Assembly: GCA_028023455.1 (NCBI GenBank)
Contig: JAQFVV010000014.1
Coordinates: 807,336 to 871,335 of the forward strand
From: Epiperipatus broadwayi
Taxonomy: Eukaryota > Onychophora > Udeonychophora > Euonychophora > Peripatidae
DNA: 64,000 nt
Direction: 5' to 3'
A program made the translations under genes and the position numbers. Numbering within the stretch: position 1 is the stretch's first letter; each line of letters opens with the position of its first letter. Under the pieces are notes generated by a model. That model made no database searches and was not told where the DNA came from. It was given only the letters and a program-made list of their open reading frames with translations. This document shows positions 11,561 to 24,227 of the stretch, piece after piece.

Positions 11561-12528
11561 GCTCTTATCTTATTCAGAATTAATTACAAAAAAAAAAAAA
11601 ACAATTGGAAAAAAAGTTAAGTCTTATTTTTTTCTCGTTTTTTAAACAATAGATTGCAATCAAAACCAAAAGAAACAGGAATGCAATCAAGATTTTTTTT
11701 TAAATTAAAAATGCTTTTTTTTTTTTTTCTTAAAAGATTAAAACTTTTAAATTAGAATATTTTTTTTACAAATACATAAAAAACAAGTTTCAAAAGGAAA
11801 CTATTTTAAATGAAAATTTATGGAAAATAAAATCTCAAATTTTAGAATACAAATGAGTATATGTGCTATAACATACACAACTTTTAAGTATTTTTTCTTT
11901 AAAACTTCATAAAAATAAAAGTTAGTTTTAATTTTGTAATGGATCTTTTGAAGTGGATAAAGTATCCGTTCAGCCTCTTCTTACAGACTTTTAGTTCTTT
12001 GACACAATATATTAATATCTCAGAAACATTTTACCATTTCATATTTTCTATTTATAAATTCAATGTCTTAGTTCTATAATCATGGTTATGATTTTAGCCA
12101 TTTCAGTATCATAAACAGTTGTGACATGCATATGCTTTTTTCTTTTCATTACTTCTCTAATAGTCAGGTCTTTTTTCTGAGCATGGTTTTTTTTTCTTTC
12201 TCTACAAATTTAACTCTCATGTTATCATCTATTAAGTAAAATATGAAGTCTCTTAACTTACATGTAAAAACATTGTATTAAATGAAATATTGTACTTATC
12301 AAATTTTTGAACAAAAAAATTAAAGAAAAAATATGTATACTTTGAACATATTTAATGTGAACTAAACAGTTAATAAATGAAATAGTATCAGAATTAGTGA
12401 AAGTGCTACAAGGCAAAAATTGGACATACTGTTTGTGATAAATATTCTAAATCTTTATTAAATTTATGAATTTTAATAATTTGTTTACCTATATTTTTGT
12501 TTATTTATACACACTTATATATATATAT
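11561..12528. other. no gene seen
   Basis: Poly(A)/poly(T) runs (11587-11601, 11715-11729) and AT-rich DNA; no coding or repeat structure recognised. Confidence 0.5.
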
Positions 12529-13760
12529 TGAACCGTTTTCGAATATGTGGATTCGAAACACCGGTCTCTTAGGCAGAGAAGAACATACTCGAAGAGTATG
12601 TATGCCCAAATGATAGCTATAAAGTATATAACTAACGTTACATTTCCAGGACGTAACTTCTTCTCGACTGTTGAGTTCAACACCAAGTTCAAAGCACCTT
12701 TTTTTGTTTGTGTATAAACACGGGTGCCAGCTATCTATTCAAGGATGAATAAATAATGCACTTTAAGCAATGGCCACTAACTCAACGCCTAAATCCACGA
12801 CTAGCTCAGTTGTTTGTAATCACTAATAGATTATACTTAATTAGTGGTTAAAAGACTTGATAAAGAGTTTGTTAAAAAGAATTGATAAAAGAATTTGGTA
12901 AAAAGAATTGATAAAAAGAATTGACCGACAAATAAAGTTTAATTTTAAAGATAATTTATTAACTAACATTTATTTACTAAATTTAGACATTCTAATAAAA
13001 CACACGCATATTTTAAATTAACATTTCTAAATAGTCTAAATATTCCTATAGATTCAATAACAGAACACTCTAATTTCATTAATAAATATTGGTAGAATGG
13101 TCACGCACATATTAACTAATGCACATACATAATAATGATAATAAAGGACTACATAGCATTTGAAATTTAATCACACACATATCAATAGTTCATTTATGTA
13201 TGATATCGAGTTCATATAATTAGACTCTTGGAGGATTCGCACGAATTAATGAAATGCAATGGCTATTACAGTATAATGAAAATAAGCAAATGTTTTACCT
13301 AGGATTTTGAATGTTGATGTAGAATTTTGTTCTTTGGAGGCTGCTTTCGGTGAGGATATTTCCATTATAAATGCTTACCAGCCGGCTGGGACGTTTCCTT
13401 GCTGAGTTTCCTGATTTTCACGATTATTGCTGTCGGAGACAAATAGATACTGACGGAGATTTTCTAAGATGTTAAGCTGACATTATTTCATGGGCAGATC
13501 TGCTGTTTTCTCGGACATCTGGGCTGGAGGTGAACGTGCGTTCCAAAATATTCTCAGCACTGCATTTTGTTTCTTAGCTGACTCAATTAATTTCCGAACT
13601 GCACTCTCTCAATAACTTTGTGAACTGATTCACTGTCCGATAAAAAAGTCTATTTATACCTGCGCCTTGTTGTCTTTCTGATATCTCCGGCAAAGATCTG
13701 TTGTCAAATTCCCTATCAATTAATCCTTTGATAAACGTGTTTTGAAAGATTGCTTAATTA
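12529..13760 (-). mobile_element. TATA-promoter/(AT)n-tail repeat family, copy C
   Basis: An (AT)n tract (12516-12528) is followed by TGAACCGTTTTCGAATATG. On the minus strand a TATA box GGTATAAATAGAC lies at about 13650-13660, then a 350-nt GC-richer leader (13300-13630), then ATCCTAGGTAAA at 13296-13307, which reads as a splice donor AG|GTAAA. The reverse of this motif, TTTACCTAGGATTT, is identical in copy D (43865). Near the (AT)n end the minus strand carries TTTCGAATCCAC. Short direct repeats of AAAAGAATTGATA lie at 12869-12925. No coding frame is seen. Confidence 0.45.
13650..13660 (-). promoter_or_regulatory. TATA box of repeat copy C
   Basis: Minus strand GGTATAAATAG followed within about 30 nt by a purine-rich leader. 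This is the clearest match to the RNA polymerase II TATA consensus in the family. Confidence 0.45.
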
Positions 13761-14239
13761 GTAATAGCCATGCAAAAACATATTGTTTTATATTAATTAA
13801 TATCTAATAGCCATTGCCGTGTTTTTCAATGATAATCTTCCCTAACTTTCACATACATTTTATATATTTACAAATGCACATATATACGCACATATATTTT
13901 TAATACAATTTACTATTCAGTTTTAACATTATTTTTTCTTTAATTAAAATTGAATGAAAAGAGATTTGCATGTCTTAACTTTCTCAAATTATATTTTTAC
14001 GAATACTAACAAAACTCTTTACTTCCTTTTACAACCCTTAGTTTCATCTCTCAAACCAAGACTCTACCTCCCCCCTTTTGACCAATTAATTGTAGCTTTT
14101 TTATTTCAAAAACTAACGCTAGAAAACTATTTAATTCTTATCCTTTTCGAAAACAAGCTGCAATAAATTCTTCAACATTTAATTTTATGTTTTCTTTTAT
14201 GACAGATTACTTTAATAATAATTTTAGATAAAAATTATA
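13761..14239. other. no gene seen
   Basis: AT-rich, with short ACATATATAC-type repeats at 13875-13895; one of these could mark the far end of copy C. Confidence 0.4.
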
Positions 14240-15400
14240 TGTGCCTATATCAATATAGGTACAATTGATACACAACCACGCGTGAAAAACATAAATAATC
14301 TTTAATATATGTGTTTCATACTGAACCAGCCCTCATCAGTTGCTCCAAATCATCATCCTCCACAGACACATATGTAATGAGTGCTCCATTTACATTAAGA
14401 TAGCAAAGATTCAAACTTTAGTGGACAGGCTTCAATCTATGTCACTTTCCAACTCTTTACTCATCCATACCATTGAAAATCTGATCATGAATGCCAAAAT
14501 GACTTGTTGATGCCAATATTATTCTTATGCCATCCCTCAAGTATAGGATCTTGCCTTTTTAAATACACAAAAGAGGGATGGATGTAGAATGCAGGCTGAC
14601 TGTGTAATATACTTGGAGTTTACATGTAATTATAGAGAATTGAACACAGACTTCATGCTCCCCTTAGCTATCTCTATATCATACAATCATACACATGACC
14701 ACACTCATGTGAAAAAGATAAATGCTCTCCAATGTAATATTTTATGTGGAACCAGCATTATTTATCTTTTTTTCACATGGAGATCATTTATCTTTTTCAC
14801 GTGTGTGTAGTCATGGGTATTGGGTGTATGAGATAGAGTGGATAGCTGCTGAAGGGAGCTTGAAATTGTGTGTTCAAGTCATTTAATTTTACATGTAAAC
14901 TCCAAGTATATAAATTATGCTTGTATTCAAATATTGCAGATTCAGCTATATTATGTCCATTCCTCTTCTGTCTATTTAAATGGACAAAATCCTAAACATG
15001 AGGGTCAGATGGACTTAAAGTTAGCATGAGCATGACAATAATATTGGCATCAGCAAGGGATTTGGGCATTCCATCATCACATTTTCAGTGGTAAGGATGG
15101 CTGAAGAATTGACAATCAAGTAGATTGAAGCCTGTCCATTAAAGTTTCAAGATTTGCTATCTTAATATAATTGGAGCAATGATTATATATGTGTGGGGAA
15201 ATGATGATCTGGACCAAATGATAAGTTTTTGTTTAGCATGAAATATGTATATTGGAGATCACTTATCCTTTTCACATGTGTGTGGCCATATGTAACACTT
15301 ATATGAGATAGAATGAATAGGCGAAGAGAGCTTGAAAGTCCGTATTCAAATCCTCTATAATTACATGTAAACTCCAAGTATATAAATTATTCTTCAAATA
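14240..15400. repeat. large imperfect inverted repeat built from a ~470-bp tandem unit
   Basis: Left arm about 14240-14735, right arm about 14783-15300. The reverse complement of GATAGCAAAGATTCAAACTT (14400) recurs at about 15145-15165, and ATACTTGGAGTTTACATGTA (14610) recurs inverted at 14890 and again at 15361-15380. The plus-strand unit recurs at 14783-14914 and 15245-15386, about 470 bp apart, so the array has tandem and inverted copies. Each unit contains ATGAGATAGAGTGGATAGC followed by GTGTTCAAGTC or GTATTCAAATCC, which look like degenerate tRNA A and B boxes; a tRNA-derived SINE core is possible. Confidence 0.75.
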
Positions 15401-15908
15401 TTATTTATAGATATTTGGATAGCATATAATTGTATTAGTGTATATATACTGCATATATCATGTTTTCACTGTACATTCTGATTATTCATAAGATAAAGGT
15501 ATTTTATTTTTTCACTAATTGATTTCTGTAAAGGCTCTCTTTAGGGATTTGATTTCTTCACCAATTGATTTAATTTAAGGCTATCTTCAGATATATTTGT
15601 GAAAAAAATTCTAGGTTCTAATAATTTTAATTAAATTCTAATACTTTCAGAAGAATTTCATTTCGTATTTCCTTAAATATCTCTTTACTGATTTATCATT
15701 TCTGTTCTAACTGGGATCATACTAATTTTTTTTTTTTTTTTTTAAGTATATTAAATTCTGAATATTTAGTTAAATATTTTACTTTTTGAAAGGGAATTAT
15801 ATCACATAAACTATTATTTATTAGTATTTGGAAAGAAATTATATCATAATCCATTATTTTTTATTTCTCCTTTAGCAGAATATGTGAGCAATAGGAAATA
15901 TATAGTTG
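15401..15908. other. no gene seen
   Basis: AT-rich, T-run at about 15726; nothing recognised. Confidence 0.5.
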
Positions 15909-16017
15909 CCAAAAGTAGGCATATCATTCTAATTGCAAATAGGTTTCAGGATTATTGTAACATTGTAGATCGTTCTTGAAACCCATCTTCTGGTCAGTAA
16001 TGCAAACCTACTTTTGG
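15909..16017. repeat. 109-bp terminally complementary hairpin element
   Basis: Perfect 11-bp terminal arms CCAAAAGTAGG (15909-15919) and CCTACTTTTGG (16007-16017) enclose a second inner pairing, AGGTTTCA with TTGAAACC-like sequence. The CTACTTTTGG motif also ends the two hammerhead-like motifs at 37146-37562, so this may be a third copy of the same repeat class. It may be a tiny MITE or a Penelope-type terminal segment. Confidence 0.5.
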
Positions 16018-18460
16018 GTCACTTTGTATATATATATAGTCAGTAATTGTTTTCGCCAATTTATTAAATTATTTTTATTTGTGCACGATTTGCGTCTTTT
16101 TTTTCTTTTTCTGAGAGCCTTCTTAACAGAATTTTGATTTAGTGCTTATATCCATCTGAACAAAAATTTTGTGTGCACATATTCAAAATATATGTATATA
16201 GATTGATTTTTTTTTTAATAATAACGCTATTCTAATTTTTTATTCCGATTTAGTTAGCTTGTGAAAGCTTTAAACATTAAATAGACTTTCTAACCTCTAA
16301 ACAAATATATGAATAATACTGTTGGGGAGAAAATCTATGCGAATATATTATTATTATTTATAAGTTACTTATATTTTTATTATTATAATACTAACTCTAG
16401 GTGTAACAATATACTTAGTCACATATTATATATATATTTACAGTCATTAATTGATTAAGAATTTCAAAATAAAAGGATAGTTATTTAAGTTGGAATTGAC
16501 AAAGTGCAAAATGATGAAAGATGTATGTGAAATAACATGAGTATGCCTAATCAATATGCATAAAAGATAAACCTTCATTAAAAAAAAAAAAAAATGTTTA
16601 CTAGTTAATAAATTTGTAAAAGTTGTAACGACAAACATGAACATGTTTTTCTAGTCATTTAGTGAATTAAATATAAGTAATCTATTGTTTTCCTTATAAT
16701 GGAATACATTAAAAATAAATGGTTTTTAATAATTGATGATAATTTTTTTTACTCTTAGAAAAAAAAATCATCATAAATAATGTAATATGGTTTTTTCTAA
16801 AATTTATATATATATTCTAAAATAAACTATGCCTTTTTTTTTTTTTGTTAAAAAAAAAACAAAAACTATTAATTAAAGGAGTAGCAAGAATTGGGAAATT
16901 ATTACCAATCAATTGCTAACTGTCGTCATATGATTTTATTTATTTGAGGGATTGCTTTGAATCAACCAACAAGTCTTTCTACCAAAAAATGAAATTTACT
17001 ATATATCTGAAGCAATATGATTTTTGCTTTAATGTTTTTGTTTTGAATATAAAAGTGATATTTTTATGATTGATATTGGCTAGTGGTTTTTGCATGTCTC
17101 AATTTTTTGTTAATGCCAAAGAAATAATTACCATTTCATAATATGGCATTACAAAATTTATCATTTCATTATATAGTATTATTTATTTATTTTTAGGTGT
17201 ATTTATGCATCGATAAACGTGACACACACGTATATATTTATTTTAGTACATTTTCATACTTTTTATTATATTCTGAATAGGTTTTGAAAAGAATTCAGTG
17301 GGACTCTTTTTGAGTTATTTATATAATCACCATGTTTATATAAACTGTTCACAAGCAAATATACTTAAACTTTTTTTTCTACTATGCATTTTTGAAACAG
17401 ATTAAAAAGACATTAAAAAAAGGCAAATCACTCTTAAGATATTTTTTATGCTTAATTAGCACTTTTCTATTGGCCTAGGTCACACTCTTTTACACAAGTC
17501 TTCATCATTTGTTCAATATTTATCAATACCAAATTTTATTATACTTGTCTTTACAATGTGAAATTTTCTGTACTCCCAACTTTGATATCAATTACTTACA
17601 ATTAATGATTTTTACTACAATTCATTTATTAATCTAAACAGTGTGACTTGGGGCCTGGTTCACCATGAAATTTATTTTGGAGTTACTTGTCTTTTTCAGA
17701 TTTTGTTCATATGATTCAAGAATATGTGATGAAATGGAAATTTTAACTATGTCTAAAAAAGATATTATACATGAAAAATGAGAGATGAGCTTGAATTATT
17801 TCATGTATTTATATTAAATTAAAAACAGTGTCATGAATTGTTAATTCAAGTTTAAAGTTTATTTCTACTTTAAGAATGATGTGATAATTTACAGGTCACT
17901 AATTAATTTGTCCCAAGACTTTGGTGCTTTATGACTACATTATGAATATAAATAATATTTAATATGAAAAAGATTGTGTAAACATTTCCATGTATTGGAT
18001 GTTTATTTGTTATCACTGTCTAAATCTATTTATCATACAAGATTTTAAATCACAGATGGAAATAGAATTGTTTTTTTACCTGGATTGCTGTTAGAATGGC
18101 AATACAAATACTTTTGTTTTTATAAAAAGGAAAGAGATTTGAACAACTTGATCTGCAATTTTTAAAATGTATCAGTTTTTATACTTACAACATTCAAACT
18201 TGGAATGTATCTTAAATGCATAAATATCTATTATTTTTTCAAATTTTTTTATTTCTTTTTGTGAACAGTTTTTTAAGTCATTATTTTTAAATTCCAAGAG
18301 ATTTTAACATTTCTCAGAAAACAATGTAAACCAATAAATGATAATAAGTTCAAAGTGTATATTAAGAAAAGCTTGTGTAATGCTTTGAAACTTATATGCT
18401 ACATACATCTAAATAGTATGATGAACATGCTTTTGACTAACTGGTAGTCCACTAAACAAT
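16018..18460. other. AT-rich sequence, no gene seen
   Basis: Homopolymer A/T runs (16580-16593, 16834-16858) and short (AT)n at 16028 and 16428. No coding frame or element termini. Part of 17640-18460 may be the undetected 5' part of the downstream Penelope-like element. Confidence 0.5.
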
Positions 18461-20065
18461 ATTTTTATGAGAATAACAATATGGTCATTAAAGAAGACAA
18501 GGGGAATAGTCTCAGCTTACTTAATAAACAAGACTATATCACAAAAATAAATACACAAATTAATAATTCAAGATTTAAACTGACTGAGTCTTACAACTTA
18601 AAAAGAAACAAGGACAAATTTACTTCTTTAATTCTTAGAAAATTTTGTAATAAGGCATCCACTAAATGCGAATACTTGAAAATGTACCCATTGGCTATAG
18701 TTCCATCCAGAATATTCACTAACATAAAACAGAGTGCCCTTTAAAGTTAATGATTGACTTTGGAGGAGCCTTTTACTACAAAGCTATGAAAATGATAAAC
18801 CAATGAATGGCTCACTGATCATATTGATTTTGGCAGATTTACCAGTAAGTCTTCATTTGTATGCATTAATAGAATTAAAAATATAGCAATCAATATAGAC
18901 TTACATTACTGGATATTAGAGAACTGTATGCTTCTATTCCTAGAAAATAATCTATCCAAATAATTAAAGATGTGATAGCAAAAACCGAGAACAATTTGCA
19001 AAAAAACTGAATTTATCATTGAATGCTTGAATTGAATTCACAAATATATTAACTGCCTCTCTAATAGTAAATAGTGTAAAATGGAAGATGACTAGAGTAT
19101 AGATCTTTCCATGAGCAGCATAATATCTAGTATTGCATTAAATAAATTTGAACAAGAAGTTCTTTCTAAGTAATTTAATCAAATTTCAGGCCTGTTATAC
19201 ATGCAATATGTGGATAGCATCATTATTTGTGTTCTGGTAGTGCAAATTAATGAAATGCATCGTGATATTATGTATAACTTCATTACAGTGGATTATAGAA
19301 AATGAAGATAATCAAAAAGCATTAAAATTTCTGGACTTATATATTTAGTATGAAGGCTGTCCACTATATTATAAAATGATGGTTTACCCTGTATGTGTGC
19401 AAAGTGTAATATACCCTGAATTATTAATGCCTACCACTTATGAATTTGCTGGTCTAGAAGCATTTTTACATAAAAATTATAACCTATGTAAATTTGAACC
19501 CGACTGTAAAACTAATATTGAAACATACATTAAAGATTTACATAATACAGGATGCAAATCATCAGCACTCATTGAAATCATTAAAACATTCTACTCTAAA
19601 ATGAAGAACAGACTTACACTGGCTGATCAAAAACCTTGGATATCTTTATCTTGTATATTGGAGTTAACCCACAGTATAAATACAATCTGTGTAGAAATGT
19701 ATAATATTAGTATTTTCACCCCACCCTGCCTGGTGTTCCAATTGTGTATAAAGTTATATGCAACAACAAAAACTGCAATTCAGTTTATTTGGAGAATCTG
19801 AGGCCAATCTCTTTACAAGAGTTGAGCAACACAGATATGATACAATAGAGCTAAAACTAATAAAGAAATAAAAATTCTATTTTTTAAACATGAAACCATG
19901 CAAGGTCACATATTTCAATGTACATCTGCCAATATTGCCTGCTTTGAGAGAAATGATGCTAAAGCAAAGTTAAGGAGGCCAGGTATATTGCTAATCACAT
20001 AAATGCCATTAATAAGAGAGAATCCTGTGTCCTGCTGTCTAAAAAATGACATCTAAACAAATTGA
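18461..20065 (+). mobile_element. Penelope-like retrotransposon (PLE), degenerate, RT plus GIY-YIG
   Basis: Fragments of a single protein can be followed in order across shifting frames: an N-terminal RT-associated block, RT motifs, and a C-terminal GIY-YIG endonuclease. This order is specific to Penelope-like elements. The 5' and 3' boundaries are not visible and no terminal repeats were found. Stops and frameshifts every 100-400 bp show it is old and inactive. Confidence 0.75.
18475..20055 (+). pseudogene. PLE polyprotein: reverse transcriptase with C-terminal GIY-YIG endonuclease
   Basis: Block 1 (18481-18744) reads VIKEDKGNSLSLLNKQDYIT, matching the ADKG-x-VILDK-x-DY block upstream of PLE reverse transcriptase motifs. 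LDIREL and YASIP-like residues follow at about 18905-18940, where motif A (SFDV-x-LFTSIP) belongs. YVDS at about 19207 sits where the YVDD catalytic motif belongs, with the second aspartate lost. KFLDLYI (19325-19345) matches the PFLDVLV block. VYKVICNNKNCNSVYLENL (19744-19800) matches the GIY-YIG start with its paired cysteines. RRPGILLI/YIANHINAINKRE near 19975-20020 matches the PLE tail YI-x-N-x5-NR. Frameshifts occur near 18745, 19350 and 19735. The enzyme would have copied RNA into DNA at endonuclease nicks; it is now inactive. Confidence 0.75.
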
Positions 20066-20556
20066 TTTGTTATTAAAATTTATGTAAATCACTATTTCTA
20101 TAAAACATCACTTTTATAAAGCTTGTAATCCTCTTGGACAGTCATTGATATGATTATGATTACCAATTAGTTGAAAGCATGAACAGTGTACTATTTAAAT
20201 TAAACAAGCTTTTCTTAACATATCATTTCTTGAATCATTTTTTAATAAATACTGTAGTCTTTAAAATATAGATTTAATAATGTCATATAATTATTGTTTA
20301 GTTTATCACAATCTGAATTTTATGTACAATTCTCCAAACTTTTCATGATCCCAATTTGTTTATATAATCAGCATCCTGTTTATAAATCATTATTATCTTC
20401 AACTGCAATTTACTTATAATACTGAAAAGTTAAACTGTTAAGGATTATTAAGGAATTAAAATAAGATTAATAAGGCACAATATTTTATTGTTAATTATTT
20501 AATAATATTTTTAATGTCGGTCATGAAATCTCATATAATTTATTTTTTGGTTGTCA
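20066..20556. other. no gene seen; possible PLE 3' UTR
   Basis: AT-rich, follows the PLE coding end directly; boundary not visible. Confidence 0.4.
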
Positions 20557-21135
20557 TGCAAATTTTTCCATTTAAATTCTTGGACATGCAGTAAGAAGTA
20601 AGCATTTTCTTTCTGAAAAAAAGTTTATTGGATAATGCAGCAAGATAATAGCTCAATTGTTTCTATTGACAGTATTTGAAAATGATTGCTTTGACTGTCA
20701 CATGTTGTGCAAATTAACTTTCTTTATCAAATCTTGAACATAGTAAGAAGCATAATTTTTTTCCTGTAAAAACTTATTGAAATGTGGCAGCTTAAGGAGA
20801 AGCTCGGTTACTTCTATTGGCAGTATTTTAACTCTTATATATAATTGACATGGCAATTATATATTACTACGTGTATGATGTTTGATCAATTATCTATGAA
20901 ATTTTAATATGAATAGTATTAAGAGTGCTTCATAAATTTGAATATCAGTTGATTCAAATCAATTTGCTATAAATATCTCAACTGACTTAACATTTGCCCA
21001 TGGTATAAATTAACTTTCCATATAAAATCTTGGCTTCATAGTAAGAAATGGTCATTTACTTAAAATTTTGATTGAATTATCTCAGATAAAGAGCAGTTCA
21101 TTTTTTATTTATATTGACAATGCTTGATGTGTGTT
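20557..21135 (+). repeat. diverged ~150-bp tandem repeat
   Basis: Copies start at 20557, 20709 and 21003 (spacings 152 and 294 bp, about one and two units). Shared order: TGCAAATTAACTTTC-like, TCTTGG/GAACATAGTAAGAAG, a T-rich run, ATTGAA.TA, AGCTCAGTT-like, TTCTATTGACAGTATTT. A fourth, badly decayed copy probably fills 20856-21002. The array begins 500 bp after the PLE coding end. Confidence 0.7.
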
Positions 21136-24100
21136 GCTTCTATTGTTAAATATATGTGGCATTATAATTACTTATCAATTTACATATAAACTATTCACAG
21201 TAGATAAAAGTTTGGCATATCCTAATGAAATATATACTGAGCATTTCACTACTATTAAGTAATATAATCAAAGTTTGAAAGCATTTCTAATAGTGCTTTG
21301 TTGCACAATAAGAACATTTAATAATTAACTTTTCTACTGATTTAAATAATGATGACAATTTTATTTAAACACATTTTCAAATTTATACTTTTTAATTTAG
21401 CATTCTGTTTGTAAGATTAATACTACTGCTTTACATTATACTGGAAGACAAATGTCCGAATAATTTTTATTAAGGTTTAAATACTAATTAACTATTGAGG
21501 ATCATAAACAAATGTTTTCTTATTGCTTAATCATAATACTCAATTTTTATTTGATATCTGTATTTTCATCTTATACATAAAAATATTTATATATAAAAAT
21601 GTTGGCTTATATTTAAAACGTCAGTTAAATCTTCCATTACCTGATTTAGTAACTATAGTGACAATAAATTTACAAAATTTAATTTTATATACAGGCCCTT
21701 TACTTTAAATGATATTTTTGTCCTAATAAAACTATTTATTAACAAATTTATTATTAAAATTTTTAATGTAATTAAAAGAATGAAAACATTGTAAAAGTTG
21801 TAAATTTCTTTAATAAAATAAAATAAATCTGCGGTGGTAAGTTTATTTTTTTTCCATCAATATAAATTAAATTCTTCTCAAAATATTATATAATTTTAAA
21901 AGTAAATGTATTTTATATTTATTAAATAAAACCATCTTTAAAATTCTCAAAGTCAATGTAAAACTAAAATAAAAAAATACCGTTACAATTGTTTTTGATG
22001 TGGAATAAAATATGAATGATTGCAACCATTTTACATAAACCGAATTTAGCAATTTAATCTTTTAACCATAGAAATTTCTATTATGTAGATGTCTCCTGCC
22101 ATTTAATCTTAAAAATGAAAACTATACTTTATAATCGTTATTCATTTGGAAATATTTGCTACAAGATTAAAGTAGAATTCCCAATGTACTGTCTATTTAA
22201 ATACTATCTGAAGTAAATATTCTCCAGTGAATTTAACAGTAAGTGCTGTTCCACGATACAATGGAATTTTCCAGAAAAGAGTTAAGGTCATAAACTTATC
22301 AATACACAATCTAAAAATACAGGATTGTTTAATAATATATACATATTAATATCATAATCATTATTGTCAATCTTTCATAACTAAGTATTATTATTTTATA
22401 TGCATGAAAAAAGAAGAAAGGAAAAAGATAAAGACAAAAAAAAAGAGTTATACTTAGATTCTTCCATGTTTGTTTAAAGGATCAAAAGTAGAAATGATTG
22501 ACTCAGAATTGGTACCATGTTTTGTTAATGAGTTTTAAGTTTGAAAAACAAATATTTTTGTCTGTATTCTTTTGGAAATCATTGTTCTAGTATAATCACA
22601 ATAAACTAGTTAATTTTTTTTTTTATTTTATTAATTTTATTTTCACATTTGAATTATTCTGATTTAAATGCTAGAATGATTAACATTACAGTCGATGATA
22701 TGCAATAATGAATTACTGACAGTGATCAAATGTGAAAACTTAGTCATAAAACTTGTTGGCTAATAACTTCATCTTGCCATTTGAACAAAGAATTTAATGT
22801 TTCATTAACCTAACTGACATACATCTCTAGATATTACTATCATGTTTTTTGACCATTTAATTGAAGTACAGTCTCTTTTACTATTTACTACTTCCTAGTA
22901 TCACTTGCAATTGTTAAGATCATCTTATTTTTGTAGCTAAGAAAGATGCTGGTAAAATGATTTTCAAAATTTAAAATCAGTATTTAGAAGATTTTGCAAT
23001 ATTCTATCACTGGAGGACATTTCCAGTTCATACACTTACCAAATTATCTATTTAGTTAGGTGAATTGTGATGTACGTTTAGTCCTCAATGTTATACCACT
23101 AAATTATTCTTAATTACTGTCTTTACTATATAGAAATATACATCTTTAGTCAACAATCAGTTCTAATAATTTTATTGCTTTTTTAAAAATCAATGCCCTT
23201 TATGTTAATTTTTTTATTATTTATACATTTTTGTTTAATATTTTTATATGTATAATTAAAAAAAATATGTTTCAAAAATGCCATAGAAATTAAATAATAT
23301 TCTTAGAAAGTTTTCTTTTATTAATTTTTTAAAATGGTTTAATTTACATTTAATTTTATTTGTATAAAATTGATTGTTTTTAATCTTATAGTATTTAAAA
23401 CAAGTTTATTTTTTTAAAGAAGGAAATAACCTTTTAAATAAAACATAATAGGCATTGATTGCTAAAATTATTTGTTTTTATTTTAAAGTATTCATTTTAT
23501 GAAACTTAAGATGATTTTTTTTTTTTTGTGATTATTGATTTATAAAACATGTGGTTTTAAATATATATTAGTTTAAAAATATATATGTGCAACTTATAAT
23601 ATTGAGACCATTACCTCCAATATAAAGTGCTATGACAATTGTCGTTAAGGCTTAATGAAAACAATAATTAACTATTACCAGCTATGAATGCAGTAGAAGA
23701 TGAACATTCTTAAGAGCAAAATTTGCATTGATCACACTTTGATTCTATCATTTCTGTTGTTCGAATGTCAGATGACCTTGCCAGTGATAAATCATTTAAT
23801 TACTTTCTTAATATTAGCAATAATTAATTTTTTTTAACTTTATTATCATTATTACATTTTACTGAAGAAAATTTTGGAATTGTAAAATGAACTTTTCAAC
23901 AGATCACCTAGTTATTATATTTATAAACAAGACATTTATTTTATATAGCACAATGTTTTTATAAACTGTGATACCAATATGCTAATGCACATGCACTTTC
24001 TACTTGTCACTATATAAATGAATACTCTCACTTTTTCAAACACAAGATAAAGTCTTTGGGAAAAGATAGAATGAATCCATCTATCTTTTCAACCAAACGT

Positions 24101-24227
24101 ATATGTATGGGCAAATCTTAATTTATAACAGAGAATCATTTCACTACTACAATAATCTAAGTAAAGAATATTTTTAGGAGTTTATAAAGTAAAAAGATTC
24201 TTGGTTTCCTAATAGTAATTCAACGTT
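21136..24227. other. AT-rich sequence, no gene seen
   Basis: Only short spurious frames and A/T homopolymer runs (22612-22622, 23516-23527). No tandem structure, element ends or RNA gene recognised in 3 kb. Confidence 0.5.
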
